Positions 23,875 to 34,608 of a stretch of 64,000 nt of DNA are shown piece after piece; within the stretch, counting starts at the first letter, position 1; every line of letters starts with the position of its first letter. Under the pieces are notes generated by a model. That model was not told the origin of the DNA and ran no database searches. It was given only the letters and a program-made list of their open reading frames with translations. Location: the NCBI RefSeq assembly GCF_003286085.1, contig NW_020825365.1, positions 310,001-374,000 of the forward strand, in the 5' to 3' direction. A program made the position numbers and the translations under genes. This DNA is from Drosophila persimilis. Its lineage: Eukaryota; Arthropoda; Insecta; Diptera; Drosophilidae.

Positions 23875-25809
23875 ATGGTTGGTGTTGCGGCGGATCCCTC
23901 GCAGGCAGATCAACTGTCCTCGGACAAGAATCCTATGATCAAGTACATGCTCAAGACCAGGGAGAATCATGCCAAGGAGCAGGATGAGGACTACTCGCAT
24001 GTCTTTCGCCGAAAGACCCGATTCGAGATGTTCCGCCTATCAGCCATTGCCATGGCCATTGAGTTTGCGTATGCAGCCGAGACTAGCTTCGTGTCCCCCA
24101 TTCTGCTGTCGATCGGCGTCGATCATAAGGTCATGACCATGGCCTGGGGACTATCGCCACTGATTGGCTTCTTTGTGTCGCCGCTCCTGGGCAGCATCAG
24201 TGATCGTTGTAAGCTGCGATGGGGACGACGTCGTCCTATCATTTCCATACTATCCTTTGGCATCTTTTGCGGCCTCATCCTGGTGCCCTACGGCAAAGAT
24301 CTGGGCGTGCTGCTTGGCGATGTGGGCTACAATTACACGGAGGTGGCCGTCACTAACATCACCAATTTCGTCAGCGAAGGATCTGTGGCGGCATTGGTTG
24401 CCGCCTCAGCGGAGGCAACCGGACCGTCCGCTTCCGACTATAAGTACGCCGTAATCCTCACTATTCTGGGCATGGTGATGCTGGACTTTGATGCGGACAC
24501 CTGCCAAACACCGGCCCGCACCTACCTGCTGGACATGTGTGTGCCCGAGGAGCAGCCCAAGGCAATGACAATGTTTGCGCTCTTTGCCGGCTTTGGGGGC
24601 ACCATCGGCTATGCCATCGGGGGCGTTGACTGGGAGATGACGCACATTGGCAGCTTCCTGGGCGGAAATATACCCACGGTCTTTGGCCTGGTCACCATAA
24701 TATTTGTGATATGCTACATCATTACGGTGACCACGTTCCGGGAGATTCCTCTGCCGCTGATGGAGCAGGATGAACTGCTGCGCCCCATGACCGATGCGGC
24801 TATCAAGAAGGAGCTGAAGAAGAACAACAATGCCGTCTACTACATCCAGGAGACAACGCAGCTGGAGCTAAAAATGATCGTGGATGATGCCAAACGTGCC
24901 GAGGCACTCCAGGGTAGCTATCAGAATGGATACTCCCCCGCGCTGGAGAAGAACACAAGAGACCTCGAGGGACAGTCGGTGGCTGAGGCTCCTGTGTCGC
25001 TAAGTGCCTATCTCAAGAGTATATTCGTTATGCCGTACTCGATGAGAATGCTGGCTCTGACCAATCTTCTGTGCTGGATGGGCCACGTCACCTATTGCCT
25101 CTACTTCACCGACTTTGTAGGCGAAGCTGTGTTCAATGGGGATCCGACGGCGCCACCAACCTCCGAGGCGTACCTTCGCTATGAGGCCGGTGTCCGATTT
25201 GGCTGCTGGGGCATGTCCATCTATGCCTTCTCCTGTTCGATATACTCGTTGTCCGTAACGAAGCTAATGAAGTGGTTCGGGTAAGCCTTCCCCCTTAATT
25301 TGATATCTGGAACAAACTTATAAGCTATCTTCTTTCAGCACCAAAGCTGTGTACATCAGCGGCATGATCTACTATGCCATTGGAATGCTCATCCTGGGTC
25401 TCTGGCCCACCAAATGGGGTGTGCTGGTGTTTAGCACAGCTGCCGGCATACTCTATGGAACCATCTTTACGGTTCCCTTTATTTTGGTGGCCAGATATCA
25501 TGCCAAGAACTGCGTAAGTGCAATGATTCTGAATATAGAGCTTTAGCGCTGTAGAGCAACTCTTTGATGTACCTCTTTCTCCCTCAGTTTCGTGTGCGGA
25601 ATGGAGAGACTCTGCCGCTGAAACAGGCCCGTGGTCTGGGTACCGATGTCGCCATTATTAGCAGCGTTGTGTTCATTGCACAATTGATTGTCTCGGTCTC
25701 TGTGGGGCCGCTTGTCTCCTGGATGGGGACGACCTGTGCCGTGCTCTATGCATCGACTGTTATGGCCTTTTTGGCGTCTATTGCGGCCATGTTTGTGCTG
25801 TATGTCTAG
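23875..25809 (+). CDS. Slc45-1: SLC45-type proton-coupled sugar transporter (three coding exons)
   Basis: Predicted 600-aa multi-pass membrane transporter of the SLC45 branch of the major facilitator superfamily. Coding exons are 23875-25280, 25339-25513 and 25588-25809, with 58-bp and 74-bp GT-AG introns that join in phase. Visible features include a hydrophilic N-terminus of about 50 residues, TM1 with the SLC45-like EFAYAAETSFVSPILL, the MFS loop 2-3 motif RWGRRRP at residues 115-121, glycosylation sequons NYT and NIT at 153-163, and the segment QTPARTYLLD around 211-220. A large charged cytoplasmic loop spans about 285-385 and is followed by the second six-helix half. Length matches the Drosophila sucrose transporter SCRT (CG4484/Slc45-1), which is reported to carry sucrose with protons. 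ATG at 23875 follows an AAA context and a splice acceptor 17-20 nt upstream. No break or odd residue was noticed. Confidence 0.95.
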
Positions 25810-26490
25810 ACTCTAGAGGGAGGTTGTACTGTCCATAAGGTAGATTTAGTCTACATGTATTTTACAGGTCTATATGTATCTTTGACGTTTTTTTATCTTT
25901 GCCGACCTTCTGGCAGTATCAGCGACGGCGATCCTTGTGTTGTGGCATACTTTTAGGCTGTACTTTTATGTATTTTATTATAACTGTGTTTTTTTTCCAT
26001 GTTTAATCATTTTTGTATACATATAAAATTATGTAAAATGTCCCCTTGGCCACTTTCTTCAGCAGTCGAAAGCCATTTCTCTGAGTCAAACAATAATCCG
26101 AGAGAAGCTGAGAATCTGTACAGCGGATATTAGTTTTTATGCTCGTGCATGGCATTCAAATGCAACTTTTAATTTCCTCAAGTGCAATTTTTTCCATCCA
26201 AGATGCTGCCAATTTCCTTAGCAGCTCTGCACATGCGACATGCCCCTGCCACTCAGCAAACCGGCCCCAGTTAACACCCAGAAATCGCCCAGTCGACTCC
26301 TTTGGCATTCTTGTAAGTGTCAGAGACACATTTCCGTTGTCGCCTTCCAGTGATAAATAGCATTTAATAATTTTACTCACGCCCCAGCCTCCAGCGCACA
26401 TTTCCACAGGTTTCAGGACGAAAAAAGCAATTAAATGTGTACTACTTTCGCAGGACTAAGGATAAGGTATAAAATAAACTGAGGAATAAA
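25810..26490 (+). other. 3' flank / putative 3' UTR of the SLC45 gene
   Basis: AT-rich sequence after the TAG stop. Canonical AATAAA hexamers first appear at 26473-26478 and 26485-26490, implying a long 3' UTR of about 680 nt. A TATAAAA-type variant around 26020 could serve a shorter one. The 3' end cannot be fixed from sequence alone. Confidence 0.35.
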
Positions 26491-27132
26491 GAAACGGGCA
26501 GCAAAAAATATCAACAATAATTGGAGAATAAGTAAAAAGTATATGGCCCATCGCGTTGACGGAGGAGCATAAGTTATGGCTGAAGTCGTAAAAGTGCTAG
26601 AAGTTGGCTTAATAAAAGTAAAGGAAAGACAAGAGAGCACAACCCACCACCCACCACCCACCACACACACACACACACACAGACACACAAACACATACTA
26701 ATAGGAATTGCAATACAAAAGACATGAAAACAGAAGAAATGGGCGACAAAAAGCGAAATTCTCATCAAATTGAAAATAAATTCTTCACGACAAGTTCTTA
26801 AGGCGGTTCGGGTTGAGGCGGGTTGAGTGGGTGATTTGAACAGAATCCTAACGCTATAGTCTAGTGCTCGTATCGGCTTTAAAAAAACTTTGAAAATAAT
26901 CAGCTACCGAGCGTCTTCAAATTGCAAATCAAGAGCGACAACACGGCGTATGCGTAATGTGAGCTCTTGGCACGCTTCGGCCCACACTCGACAATACACT
27001 GGAGTGGTGTGGCATGGAGTGGAGTGGCATAGAGTCCCCACTACCAAGATGAGCGCAAACAAATTGAGTTTATCGGCGGCTACAAATCTACAGGAAGCAC
27101 ACAATCATTCATCATAAGACCCAAGCCCAAGA

Positions 27133-27218
27133 GTATACATATATATATATATATGTATATGTGTGTGTATATGTTTATATGGATGTATATGTATATGTAT
27201 ATGTACTATATATATATT
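27133..27218. repeat. TA / TATATG-rich tract
   Basis: Alternating pyrimidine-purine tract of TA, TG and TATATG units. It contains the same hexamer, in complementary sense, as the arrays at 56.75 and 58.8 kb. Confidence 0.8.
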
Positions 27219-28098
27219 AAGTCGGTCCTTGTCCCTGTGCCATTGAGTTGAGTGAGCACTAAAAAATATTTACATTTGTCTTGAGCTCATTTCGAAATCC
27301 GAGCAAGCAATCGCTAGGGGTTTTCCCACAAATCAACAGAGACGTTAGTGTCTCTTTCTCTCTCTCTCTCTGAGGTTGTGTGTTGTATCTGTGTTTGTAT
27401 AATAAGCCAAAATGCAAAAGTCGTCGCAAATCAACAAAGGTAAATTCATTTTAGATTTGATTTCAGAGCCCTAAAATGGAAAACACGTGCACCGTTTATC
27501 CCTCCACGCCACTGTACTCTACACCACACCACCTCCCTACCAAACGCAATCCCAATCGCAATCCCCCAGTCCAATCTTCAATCTTCAGATTCTTGACGCT
27601 GACGAGCAGCGACATAAGTCCGCCATCTCATGCGTGCCGGAAGTGCAGCCCTCTGCCATATCCACCACTGCCACGTTTCACGTACACTATCTCCCTCTCT
27701 CTCTCTCTCTCTCTCTGTCTCTTCAAAGAAAAGTCCTAAGCCAAAGTATGCATTAGCATTGTTTACCTGCGGACGAGGATTGCCATGCAATGCAATGTGA
27801 TGCTGAGATGCTGACAAGTGTGCAGGAAATTGGAATGGAAACTGGAACTGGAACTGGAACTGAAACTGAAACCGTTTTCTGGCTGTCTGGCAGTGCCTTT
27901 TTGGGGGGACTCTTGCGCTATTGACACTACAGCTGAGATGCGTCTCAAATGCTCTTTGAGGATGCTAGTATTTATTGCAATATTCGCTCGGTGATGGGCA
28001 GGCATCACAATTGATTAGGTTTTTGGGGAAGCGTTAAGCCCTTTATCGCTCCTGCCTTCACTCAGCTTGACACCTTTGGTCCTGGCTTAAGTCCCCCT

Positions 28099-28121
28099 CC
28101 CCCCCCCCCCCCCCCCCCCCC
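28099..28121. repeat. Poly-C homopolymer (23 nt)
   Basis: Uninterrupted run of 23 C. Long C homopolymers are error-prone in sequencing, so its exact length should be treated with caution. Confidence 0.9.
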
Positions 28122-29536
28122 TTCCCTACCGACCACAACTCCTTCAATCATAATTTATATGCAAATTATTTTGGTATAATTTTTTTTCGCACCAGGCAAC
28201 GCTTAACTTTTAGCTCTTTTTCTGTGTTGTTGCTGTTGCCGGAAGCGTGCCAGCATTTTATAAAATATTTTTACGGAAAAAAATGGCAGTCCAAGTAGCG
28301 CCAAGCAGCCAGTGGGAAAGCGGGTAAGCGGTGGTGGGGGAAAAAAAGAGGAAAAAAAAAATAAATGGTTTAAGGGTTTCAACCACTGGGGGGCTCCTCT
28401 CTAGCCCCAGCTCCAGCTCCAGTGCCAGCTCCAGTGCCAGAAGTGATGGCATGTCAAGTCGGGCGACATGTGCAATAAAAGGGAAATAATATGCAAATGC
28501 AATTATAAGCAACTGGCAGCGATATGAGCAAGACATCCGCATCCGCATCCGCATCCGCATCTAGATCCGCATCCACATCAAGTGAAGCTGAAAGCTGAAG
28601 CTATAGACGAGGCGACGTGGCCTGCCAAGCGCCGAACCGCAAAAAAGTTTTGCATTTAACTTAATTTTTATAGCATAAACAAGCATATCTCATGATGATG
28701 GTGAGGGAGGGACTGCCACTATAGCTACAGCTACAGCTACAGTTTTGGCTCTTGCTCGGAGGAGTAATTCCATTGAAATTTGAATATATGAATTTTCATT
28801 GTACGAGTAATGTGAGTGTGTGGGGGGCGGGGGAGCTTAGATATGGCACGCTGTGGCCTCAAAGTCGATTAATGCCTGTAACAATTACATTTTTAAATTT
28901 CAGGGGCCACTGCCTGCAACGGCAAACAGCAGCAGCAACAATAGCGAAATGGCCATACGATAAACTTTTGCTGGCAAATCAGAGAAACTAACATGAGCCA
29001 TAAATTAAGAAGGCGACGCCCAGGACGACAATGTCCCTTTCCCTGTCTCTGTCCCCCGCTCTGCTCAAACATTTACAGCAGCTCTGGCATTTCCCGGCTG
29101 TTTGATGTGAAACTTTTTCCGGGTGAGGGCTGGGCCAGACGTGGCTAGTTCAGGCCAGTCCAAAGTCCCAGAGTCCTGGGTACTGGTCGACACGACTGTC
29201 GGCAATCCAGCCTGCCTGCCAGCCTGCCTGCCTGCCTGCCTGATACATGAAATGTAATAAATTTCGTTATCTATGCATTATTTATGTCGTAATTTGGTAT
29301 TTTAGCCCAAAACAGAAAAATGAAAAGCGTCGAGCAATGGCTGGCAGGACATCCAGAGCTATCCAGAGCTCGCGCCAGGGCCCCCCAGCCTGACAGCCCC
29401 AGTTTCGGCCCCAGCACCAACCCCAACCTCAGTCCCAGTCCTTTGCCTGCCGTCGGGTCAACATTACACATTTTCACTAAATGGTTAGCCGAGTATAGCT
29501 GCTGTGTAGCTGTGTGTGTAGCTGTGTATGTGTGTG

Positions 29537-29545
29537 TGTGTATCT

Positions 29546-29550
<5 letters not shown>
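29537..29550. repeat. Target-site duplication, 3' copy
   Basis: The 14-mer TGTGTATCTATGTA here is repeated exactly at 34595-34608. The two copies bracket the retrotransposon, this one directly abutting its poly-A tail (poly-T on the plus strand). Confidence 0.92.
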
Positions 29551-29588
<38 letters not shown>

Positions 29589-29764
29589 TTGTTGTGTGAC
29601 TACAGGAAAGCTTCATGCCGACTCAGCCGAAGCCGAAGTGAGGGACTCTAACCGCTCTAAAACCAACCACACCTATCCCGGATCCCGGCGGTACTGTCGC
29701 GAGATATTACTTCGCCGGGGGGAGATGCCCGTAGGGCTCTTCTCTTAACAATCTCCTTTATCCT

Positions 29765-32728
29765 TTATCTCCTAGCATTGCGTGCTCTTTCTTCGCGACG
29801 CAGTTTGGTAGCCATAGTTACGGCCATGAATCTAATCGCGGCCCAGTTTCCTTCCGACTCTAGCAGGCATTCTGCCAGGTTTGTCACCGCTGGCATTCTT
29901 CCAAGCTTGTTGCTTAGATCCTCTCGTTCTTGCCGAAATCTTGGACATTCGAAGAAGCAGTGCTCTGCGTCTTCGATGACCCCTGCGCAGACCACGCAGA
30001 AGGGGTCGTCCTCGTGCTTAAACCTATGCAGGTAGGCTTTAAAGCAACCGTGTCCTGTCAGCAGTTGTGTCAGGTGATACTCCACTTGTCCATGGCTACG
30101 GTTCAGCCAACTCTTCAGGTCTGGGATTAGCCTATGGGTCCATCGCCCTTTGCTGCTGTTATCCCACGAATCTTGCCATTGCAGGATTGTGCGCTGCCTT
30201 AAGGCACCTCTGGTGTCCTGGTCCGTAGTCCCCAGGGTTCGCTGTGCCCTGATTCCTGCGGCTTCTCTTGCCAGCAGATGGATGGGAATCATTCCTGCTA
30301 CCACAAGTGCGGCGTCTTGGGATACCGTTCTGAATGCGCAACACACCCTCAGGGCACACAGCCTCTGGACTGCGTTGCATTCTCGGGCATATGTTTTATG
30401 CTTCATTGCATCAACCCATATTGGTGCCGCGTACATTAGCGTTGAGCCAACTACGCTCGCTAGTAGCTTTCGCCTTGGCTGTTTCGGGCCTCCGGTGTTG
30501 GCCATGATGCGGGATAGGGCCACTGCCGTCTTTCCTGCTTTGCTGCTTGCATACGCCATGTGATGCTTGAAGCTGAGTCTGTGGTCAATCATGACCCCCA
30601 GGTACTTCAGGCTTGGACTGGAGCTAATAGTGCAGTCTCCTACTCGGATCGTGGCCGTCTCCACTACTTTCCTACTGCTTATGAGCACCGCCTCCGTTTT
30701 GTGGGTGGCTAATGCGAGATCCCTCCCTGATAGCCATGTTCTGGCTCTCTCTACCGCGTCGTTGCAGATTTCTTCCGCCGCTTCTTTCTGTTTTGCCACT
30801 ACGACTATCGCTATGTCGTCGGCAAAGCCTATCACCGTTGCGCCCATTGGCATATCCATCTTGAGGATTCCATCATACATGATGTTCCACAGCAGCGGGC
30901 CGAGGACCGATCCTTGGGGAACTCCTCCAGTGATTTGGTGCTCACGTGTCCCCTTATCCGTCTCATATATGAGCAATCGGTCTCTTAGGTAGTCCGCGAT
31001 GATATTCTGCAGATACGGCGGTACTTGAAAGTTTCTCAGTTCTTCTAGTATGTGATCCCAATTGGCAGAGTTGAATGCATTTTGGACATCGAGTGTTGCC
31101 ACTATGCAATACTCTTTGGTCCCGTACATCCACCGGGTGCCATCGATAGCTCGCTTTGCTATCTCACATACCTCGCCGATTGCGTCCACCGTGGACCTGC
31201 CTTTGCGAAACCCGTGCTGTCTCGGTGAGAGCTGATGCGTTACTGCCTTCTCCAGCCTGGTGTGGATTATGCGCTCGAGGATCTTACCCACTGTGTCGAG
31301 CATGCAGAGTGGTCTATAGGATGATGGCTCCTCGGTCGGCTTGTTCCCCTTGGGTAAGAGGACTAGCCGCTGTCGCTTCCATGGTCTGGGGAAGGTCCCT
31401 TCGGACATGCACGCATTGAATAAATCCACGTACATTTGTGGATTGGTCTCAATAGCCGTGCGGAGAACGGCATTTGGGACCCCATCAGGTCCTGGTGCTT
31501 TGCCGTTCTTTATCCGTTGTAGAGCTTCGAGGACTTCTGCTCCCGTGGTGGCTTCTATTTCAGGTGGCGGTATTCTATCCATCACCCTCTGGCCTGCCAC
31601 TTTCTCTGGGAATAGGGTTTCTACTATGTTAACCAGCAGATCTGCACACATTGGCGGCGGGGGACTGAACACTCGCAGTCTCTTCATTACCAGCCTGTAT
31701 GCGTAGCCCCAAGGGTTCGCATCTGCGTCATCGCAGAGCTTTTCGAAGCATTTGCGCTTGGCATCTTTGATCTGCCTCTTCAAGCAGCGTCTGCTTTCCT
31801 TATATTCTCCTTGGAGCCTCTCGAATTCCGGGGAACCTCTCGAACGCTGGTACAGTCGTCTTTTCCGCTGGCACTCCTGCCTGGCGCTACCTATTGCAGC
31901 GTTCCACCAATAAGCTGGCCTGCGGTTGTTCAGGCTTCTTCCTTTCCTTAGCATGGAGGCATCACATGCTTCCAGCGTATGTATAGCCAGTTGGCTTGCT
32001 CTCTCTTCAGCCGTACCGTTGGTCTCGTAGTCCTCAAACATGGCCCGGACCATATCCGGCTCTAGCGTTTCGGTCTTATAACCGATCCGCTTGCCAATGA
32101 ACGGGTTAGGTGCGCCCGCTTCCTGGATTTCACATATGAGGGCTTGGTGGTCACTCCCGGTGTATAAGCCACTAACTTCCCACGTTGTCCTGCGGCTGAG
32201 GCTGCTGCTCACGAACGTAAGGTCTATTATAGACCCCGTTCCAGCTCTGCCGAACGTCTGCTGTGTGCCTGTGTTCAGCAGTACGGCATCCAACGTCGCA
32301 AAGCATTCTAGGAGTGCCTGTCCCCTTGGGTTCGTTCTCGGGCATCCCCACTCCGTCGCCCAAGCATTGAAATCGCCGGCTATGAGCGTAGGGTGTTTCT
32401 CCCGCGCGTCTTCAGCAATCCTTTCCAGTGCCTGCGTCGCCTGCTGTAGGCTGAGGCTCGGGGGCAGGTAGCAGCTATATATGTGCACTCCATTTATCCG
32501 GGCTCTGGCGAATCCGTCTCCGACGTATGTTTGCAGTAATTGCTGTGTGGGACTCGCACAGCTCCATATCGCTGCCTTCTTGCTCGAGTCAGCAATCCAC
32601 TCTCCCGAGTTGCGATTCCGGTATTGCTCGCTTATGACTGCTACATCTATACGGTGCTCCCTTATTGTCTGGTCCAGCAGCTGCTGTGCCATCTCGCAGT
32701 GGTTGAGGTTTAGTTGGATGATTTTCAT
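29765..32728 (-). CDS. Retrotransposon ORF2: endonuclease and reverse transcriptase
   Basis: 987-aa polyprotein that would nick the target DNA and copy the element RNA at the nick (target-primed reverse transcription). The N-terminal AP-endonuclease domain (about residues 1-215) shows QLNLNH, SEQY, AGDFNA, IIDLTF and GSDH. The central RT domain (about 385-690) shows QHGFRKGRSTVDAI, TLDVQNAFNSANW, GVPQGSVLGPLLWN, the catalytic FADD and KYLGVMID. A C-terminal finger CVVC...HCFFEC near residue 920 is typical of R1-clade proteins. No RNase H motif is evident. The start ATG (32728-32726) overlaps the ORF1 stop as ATGA. No frameshift or stop interrupts it. Confidence 0.95.
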   Translation of the reverse strand: MKIIQLNLNHCEMAQQLLDQTIREHRIDVAVISEQYRNRNSGEWIADSSKKAAIWSCASPTQQLLQTYVGDGFARARINGVHIYSCYLPPSLSLQQATQALERIAEDAREKHPTLIAGDFNAWATEWGCPRTNPRGQALLECFATLDAVLLNTGTQQTFGRAGTGSIIDLTFVSSSLSRRTTWEVSGLYTGSDHQALICEIQEAGAPNPFIGKRIGYKTETLEPDMVRAMFEDYETNGTAEERASQLAIHTLEACDASMLRKGRSLNNRRPAYWWNAAIGSARQECQRKRRLYQRSRGSPEFERLQGEYKESRRCLKRQIKDAKRKCFEKLCDDADANPWGYAYRLVMKRLRVFSPPPPMCADLLVNIVETLFPEKVAGQRVMDRIPPPEIEATTGAEVLEALQRIKNGKAPGPDGVPNAVLRTAIETNPQMYVDLFNACMSEGTFPRPWKRQRLVLLPKGNKPTEEPSSYRPLCMLDTVGKILERIIHTRLEKAVTHQLSPRQHGFRKGRSTVDAIGEVCEIAKRAIDGTRWMYGTKEYCIVATLDVQNAFNSANWDHILEELRNFQVPPYLQNIIADYLRDRLLIYETDKGTREHQITGGVPQGSVLGPLLWNIMYDGILKMDMPMGATVIGFADDIAIVVVAKQKEAAEEICNDAVERARTWLSGRDLALATHKTEAVLISSRKVVETATIRVGDCTISSSPSLKYLGVMIDHRLSFKHHMAYASSKAGKTAVALSRIMANTGGPKQPRRKLLASVVGSTLMYAAPIWVDAMKHKTYARECNAVQRLCALRVCCAFRTVSQDAALVVAGMIPIHLLAREAAGIRAQRTLGTTDQDTRGALRQRTILQWQDSWDNSSKGRWTHRLIPDLKSWLNRSHGQVEYHLTQLLTGHGCFKAYLHRFKHEDDPFCVVCAGVIEDAEHCFFECPRFRQEREDLSNKLGRMPAVTNLAECLLESEGNWAAIRFMAVTMATKLRREERARNARR

Positions 32729-34113
32729 CTATCCTTCATTTGCTGCATCGCCTTTTGGTACTGCGGGCACCTCGAACTCGTCGTTTGGTGCTTCGGGTCC
32801 TTCACCCGGTGGCGCTTGCAAAGAATGCAACTTGGTTCGTCTTTGCAATCTTTGGCCTGGTGGTCGGCTCCTGCGCAATTGTAGCAGCACTTCGTGAAGT
32901 CTTGGCTGCTCTTACAATTAGGCGCGATGTGGCCAAACTCCATGCACTTGTAGCATCTTCGGGGAGTTGACTTGGGTCGTATTCTACAATACCCCCACCC
33001 CAGGCGAATTCTTCCTTTCTCCAGGAGTGGCTTTGCTATAGCCGGTGGAACTTTCAGGGTCAGGGTCTGCGTGCTCCTATAGGCTGGTCTGATGGAGATG
33101 GCTGCGGCCTCGCATATTTCCACCCCTGCCTGCGCTTTGAGTTCCGCTAGGACTTCCTCTTGGGTGGACACTTCGTCTATGTCCCTTACCTCCAAGATGA
33201 CAGTTTCGGTAAGACTCCTTACTTCAACCGTGCTTCCTAGCGCTTCCTTGACTGCTGCCTGCATCTCTTGGGTTCTCGGGTCCGCCGATTTTTCCAGCAT
33301 CAGCAACAGCTCTCCTTTTGCTGTGCGTCGCACCCCTTGCACCGATTGCCCTAGCTTTTTAAGACTTGGCTCTGTCTTGACCTTCCTTAGGATGTCTGCA
33401 TATGAGACAGTGCCGGTGGCGGCGATGACTATTGCATCGCTGCGTGGCGGTCTTGGTCGTTGCTGCTGCTTTGGCTTTGGCCTTTGCCTGGCTACGACCT
33501 TCACCCACCCTACCTCTCGCTCATTTGGGGCGTCCTCCGGTCCCTTGCGAGCTACGGCGTCCCTCATTTGGCCTTCCTGCGGCTTCTCCTCCGTCTTTTT
33601 TGACTTCTTGGGTCCATGTTTTGGCTTCTTCGGTCTTGGGGACGGGGACGGGGACGGGGACGGGTGGGTGGTGTTCCTGGGCTCTGGCCGTGCCCTCTTT
33701 CCCGCCCTCTCCGTCACTGCCGGCTGTGCAACCTTGGCTACAGCCTGCTCCGCAGAGATCGCCTGCCAGCACGATTCCAACTCTCGCTGCAGATATTCGA
33801 TCTCATCCACCAGATCCCTCATTGGGTTCGTGATGGACCTCTTTGGGAGCACCATCAGCTTCCTCAACTCTCTGGCCTTTTGGCCCAAGCTCGCCAAATG
33901 CGCCATGGCCCTCTCCTTCGGGTCTGCTTGCTCCTCTTGGGGGCGCTGCAGCGTTGGAGGAGAGGATCTTGCGCGCTCCTCCACTGCTTCCGCCGGCTGG
34001 TTTGGCGATCGCGCCAGAGCATTTCTCCGGCGAAAGGGATTCTCCTCATCCCAGGCGAATGAGCTTGTCAGCGGAGTGCTGCAAGCCGCAGCTTGTTCCC
34101 GCTGATCGCTCAT
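32725..34113 (-). CDS. Retrotransposon ORF1: gag-like nucleic-acid-binding protein
   Basis: 462 aa from the first ATG (34113); the frame is open a little further upstream, to a TAA at 34197-34195. ORF1 proteins of this class coat element RNA and help target it. The N-terminal half is hydrophilic and low-complexity, with a Pro-Ser repeat encoded by the (GGGGAC)n run at 33638-33665 and a Lys/Arg-rich stretch after it. A central region (VSYADILRKVK onward) precedes CCHC knuckles CYKCMEFGHIAPNC and CYNCAGADHQAKDC and a third, variant Cys-rich finger starting CILC. The C-terminus ends at TGA 32727-32725, which overlaps the ORF2 ATG. Plus-strand open frames over this stretch are shadows. Confidence 0.92.
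   Translation of the reverse strand: MSDQREQAAACSTPLTSSFAWDEENPFRRRNALARSPNQPAEAVEERARSSPPTLQRPQEEQADPKERAMAHLASLGQKARELRKLMVLPKRSITNPMRDLVDEIEYLQRELESCWQAISAEQAVAKVAQPAVTERAGKRARPEPRNTTHPSPSPSPSPRPKKPKHGPKKSKKTEEKPQEGQMRDAVARKGPEDAPNEREVGWVKVVARQRPKPKQQQRPRPPRSDAIVIAATGTVSYADILRKVKTEPSLKKLGQSVQGVRRTAKGELLLMLEKSADPRTQEMQAAVKEALGSTVEVRSLTETVILEVRDIDEVSTQEEVLAELKAQAGVEICEAAAISIRPAYRSTQTLTLKVPPAIAKPLLEKGRIRLGWGYCRIRPKSTPRRCYKCMEFGHIAPNCKSSQDFTKCCYNCAGADHQAKDCKDEPSCILCKRHRVKDPKHQTTSSRCPQYQKAMQQMKDR
33638..33665. repeat. (GGGGAC)n repeat within ORF1
   Basis: In-frame hexamer repeat encoding alternating Pro and Ser on the minus strand. Copy number may vary between element copies without breaking the frame. 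Confidence 0.85.
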
Positions 34114-34594
34114 CTCCGATCTGGCCGTTGATCTGGCAACTCCGGTTGCTGCGGCCGCGCCCTCTATTGGCCAGACGCTGTCGTTTTCCAGCACTTAGCC
34201 TCCAGTCAGCTGTTCTTCCGTCGTTTTCCAACACCACTTGCGGTGTGCTTGGCCAATTTTGCCCAAAAACAAAAAGAAGGCAGCAACCAACAAGTGGCGC
34301 CAAGAATCACAGCGAAGAAGAATAGGAAAACAGGCACTTACCTGCTCCTCCTTCCCCCCCCTTCGGCCTATGGCTCGACGGCGTCCCACTGGGATTTCGG
34401 CCAGTACTATTGGCCAGGTGGCCGCTTCTCTGCTTGCGGACTTGCGTTCCGCGCAGGTAAGTAACGCAGCACTACTATGGCTCGCGCTAACTACTCTTTG
34501 CCTCTTTTCCAGGCTAACTTCCGACGTTTTCCACTGAATTATACGGAACGATTTAAAAACACGACCGCACTCACTAGAATACACAGACTGTGTC
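34114..34594 (-). promoter_or_regulatory. 5' UTR of the retrotransposon
   Basis: Sequence between the 5' target duplication and the ORF1 ATG. R1-clade and related elements usually carry an internal promoter here. I see no canonical TATA box and cannot place a start site. Its edge at 34594 is fixed by the 14-bp duplication. Confidence 0.55.
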
Positions 34595-34608
34595 TGTGTA
34601 TCTATGTA
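34595..34608. repeat. Target-site duplication, 5' copy
   Basis: Exact copy of the 14-mer at 29537-29550, abutting the 5' end of the minus-strand element. Confidence 0.92.

Larger units (their letters stand above)
26500..29536. other. Non-coding region between the SLC45 gene and the retrotransposon
   Basis: No coding exon is supported. Contents include a (CA)n run near 26662-26680, a TA/TATATG-rich tract at 27133-27218, a (CT)n run near 27690-27718, a 23-nt poly-C run at 28099-28121, a (GCATCC)n run at about 28537-28560 and a (CCTG)n run at about 29211-29240. The remainder is AT-rich unique DNA. Confidence 0.6.
29551..34594 (-). mobile_element. Full-length R1-clade (Waldo-like) non-LTR retrotransposon
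   Basis: A 5044-bp insertion on the minus strand. It has a 5' leader (34594-34114), ORF1 (34113-32725), ORF2 (32728-29765), a 3' UTR of about 180 nt, and a 37-nt A tail (T at 29551-29587). A perfect 14-bp target-site duplication (29537-29550 and 34595-34608) defines both ends. ORF2 carries an APE-type endonuclease and RT but no RNase H domain that I can see, and it ends in a Cys-His finger; ORF1 has CCHC knuckles. This layout fits the R1 clade. The pre-insertion target reads as (ACAY)n-like microsatellite in the element's sense, the specificity I recall for Waldo elements. Both ORFs are open from end to end, so the copy looks young and possibly competent. Confidence 0.92.

Noticed and set aside
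33092-34105. Plus-strand open frame of 337 codons
   Set aside because: It is the antisense shadow of retrotransposon ORF1, which has CCHC knuckles and family structure; the plus-strand product is Ser/Cys-rich with no recognisable domain.
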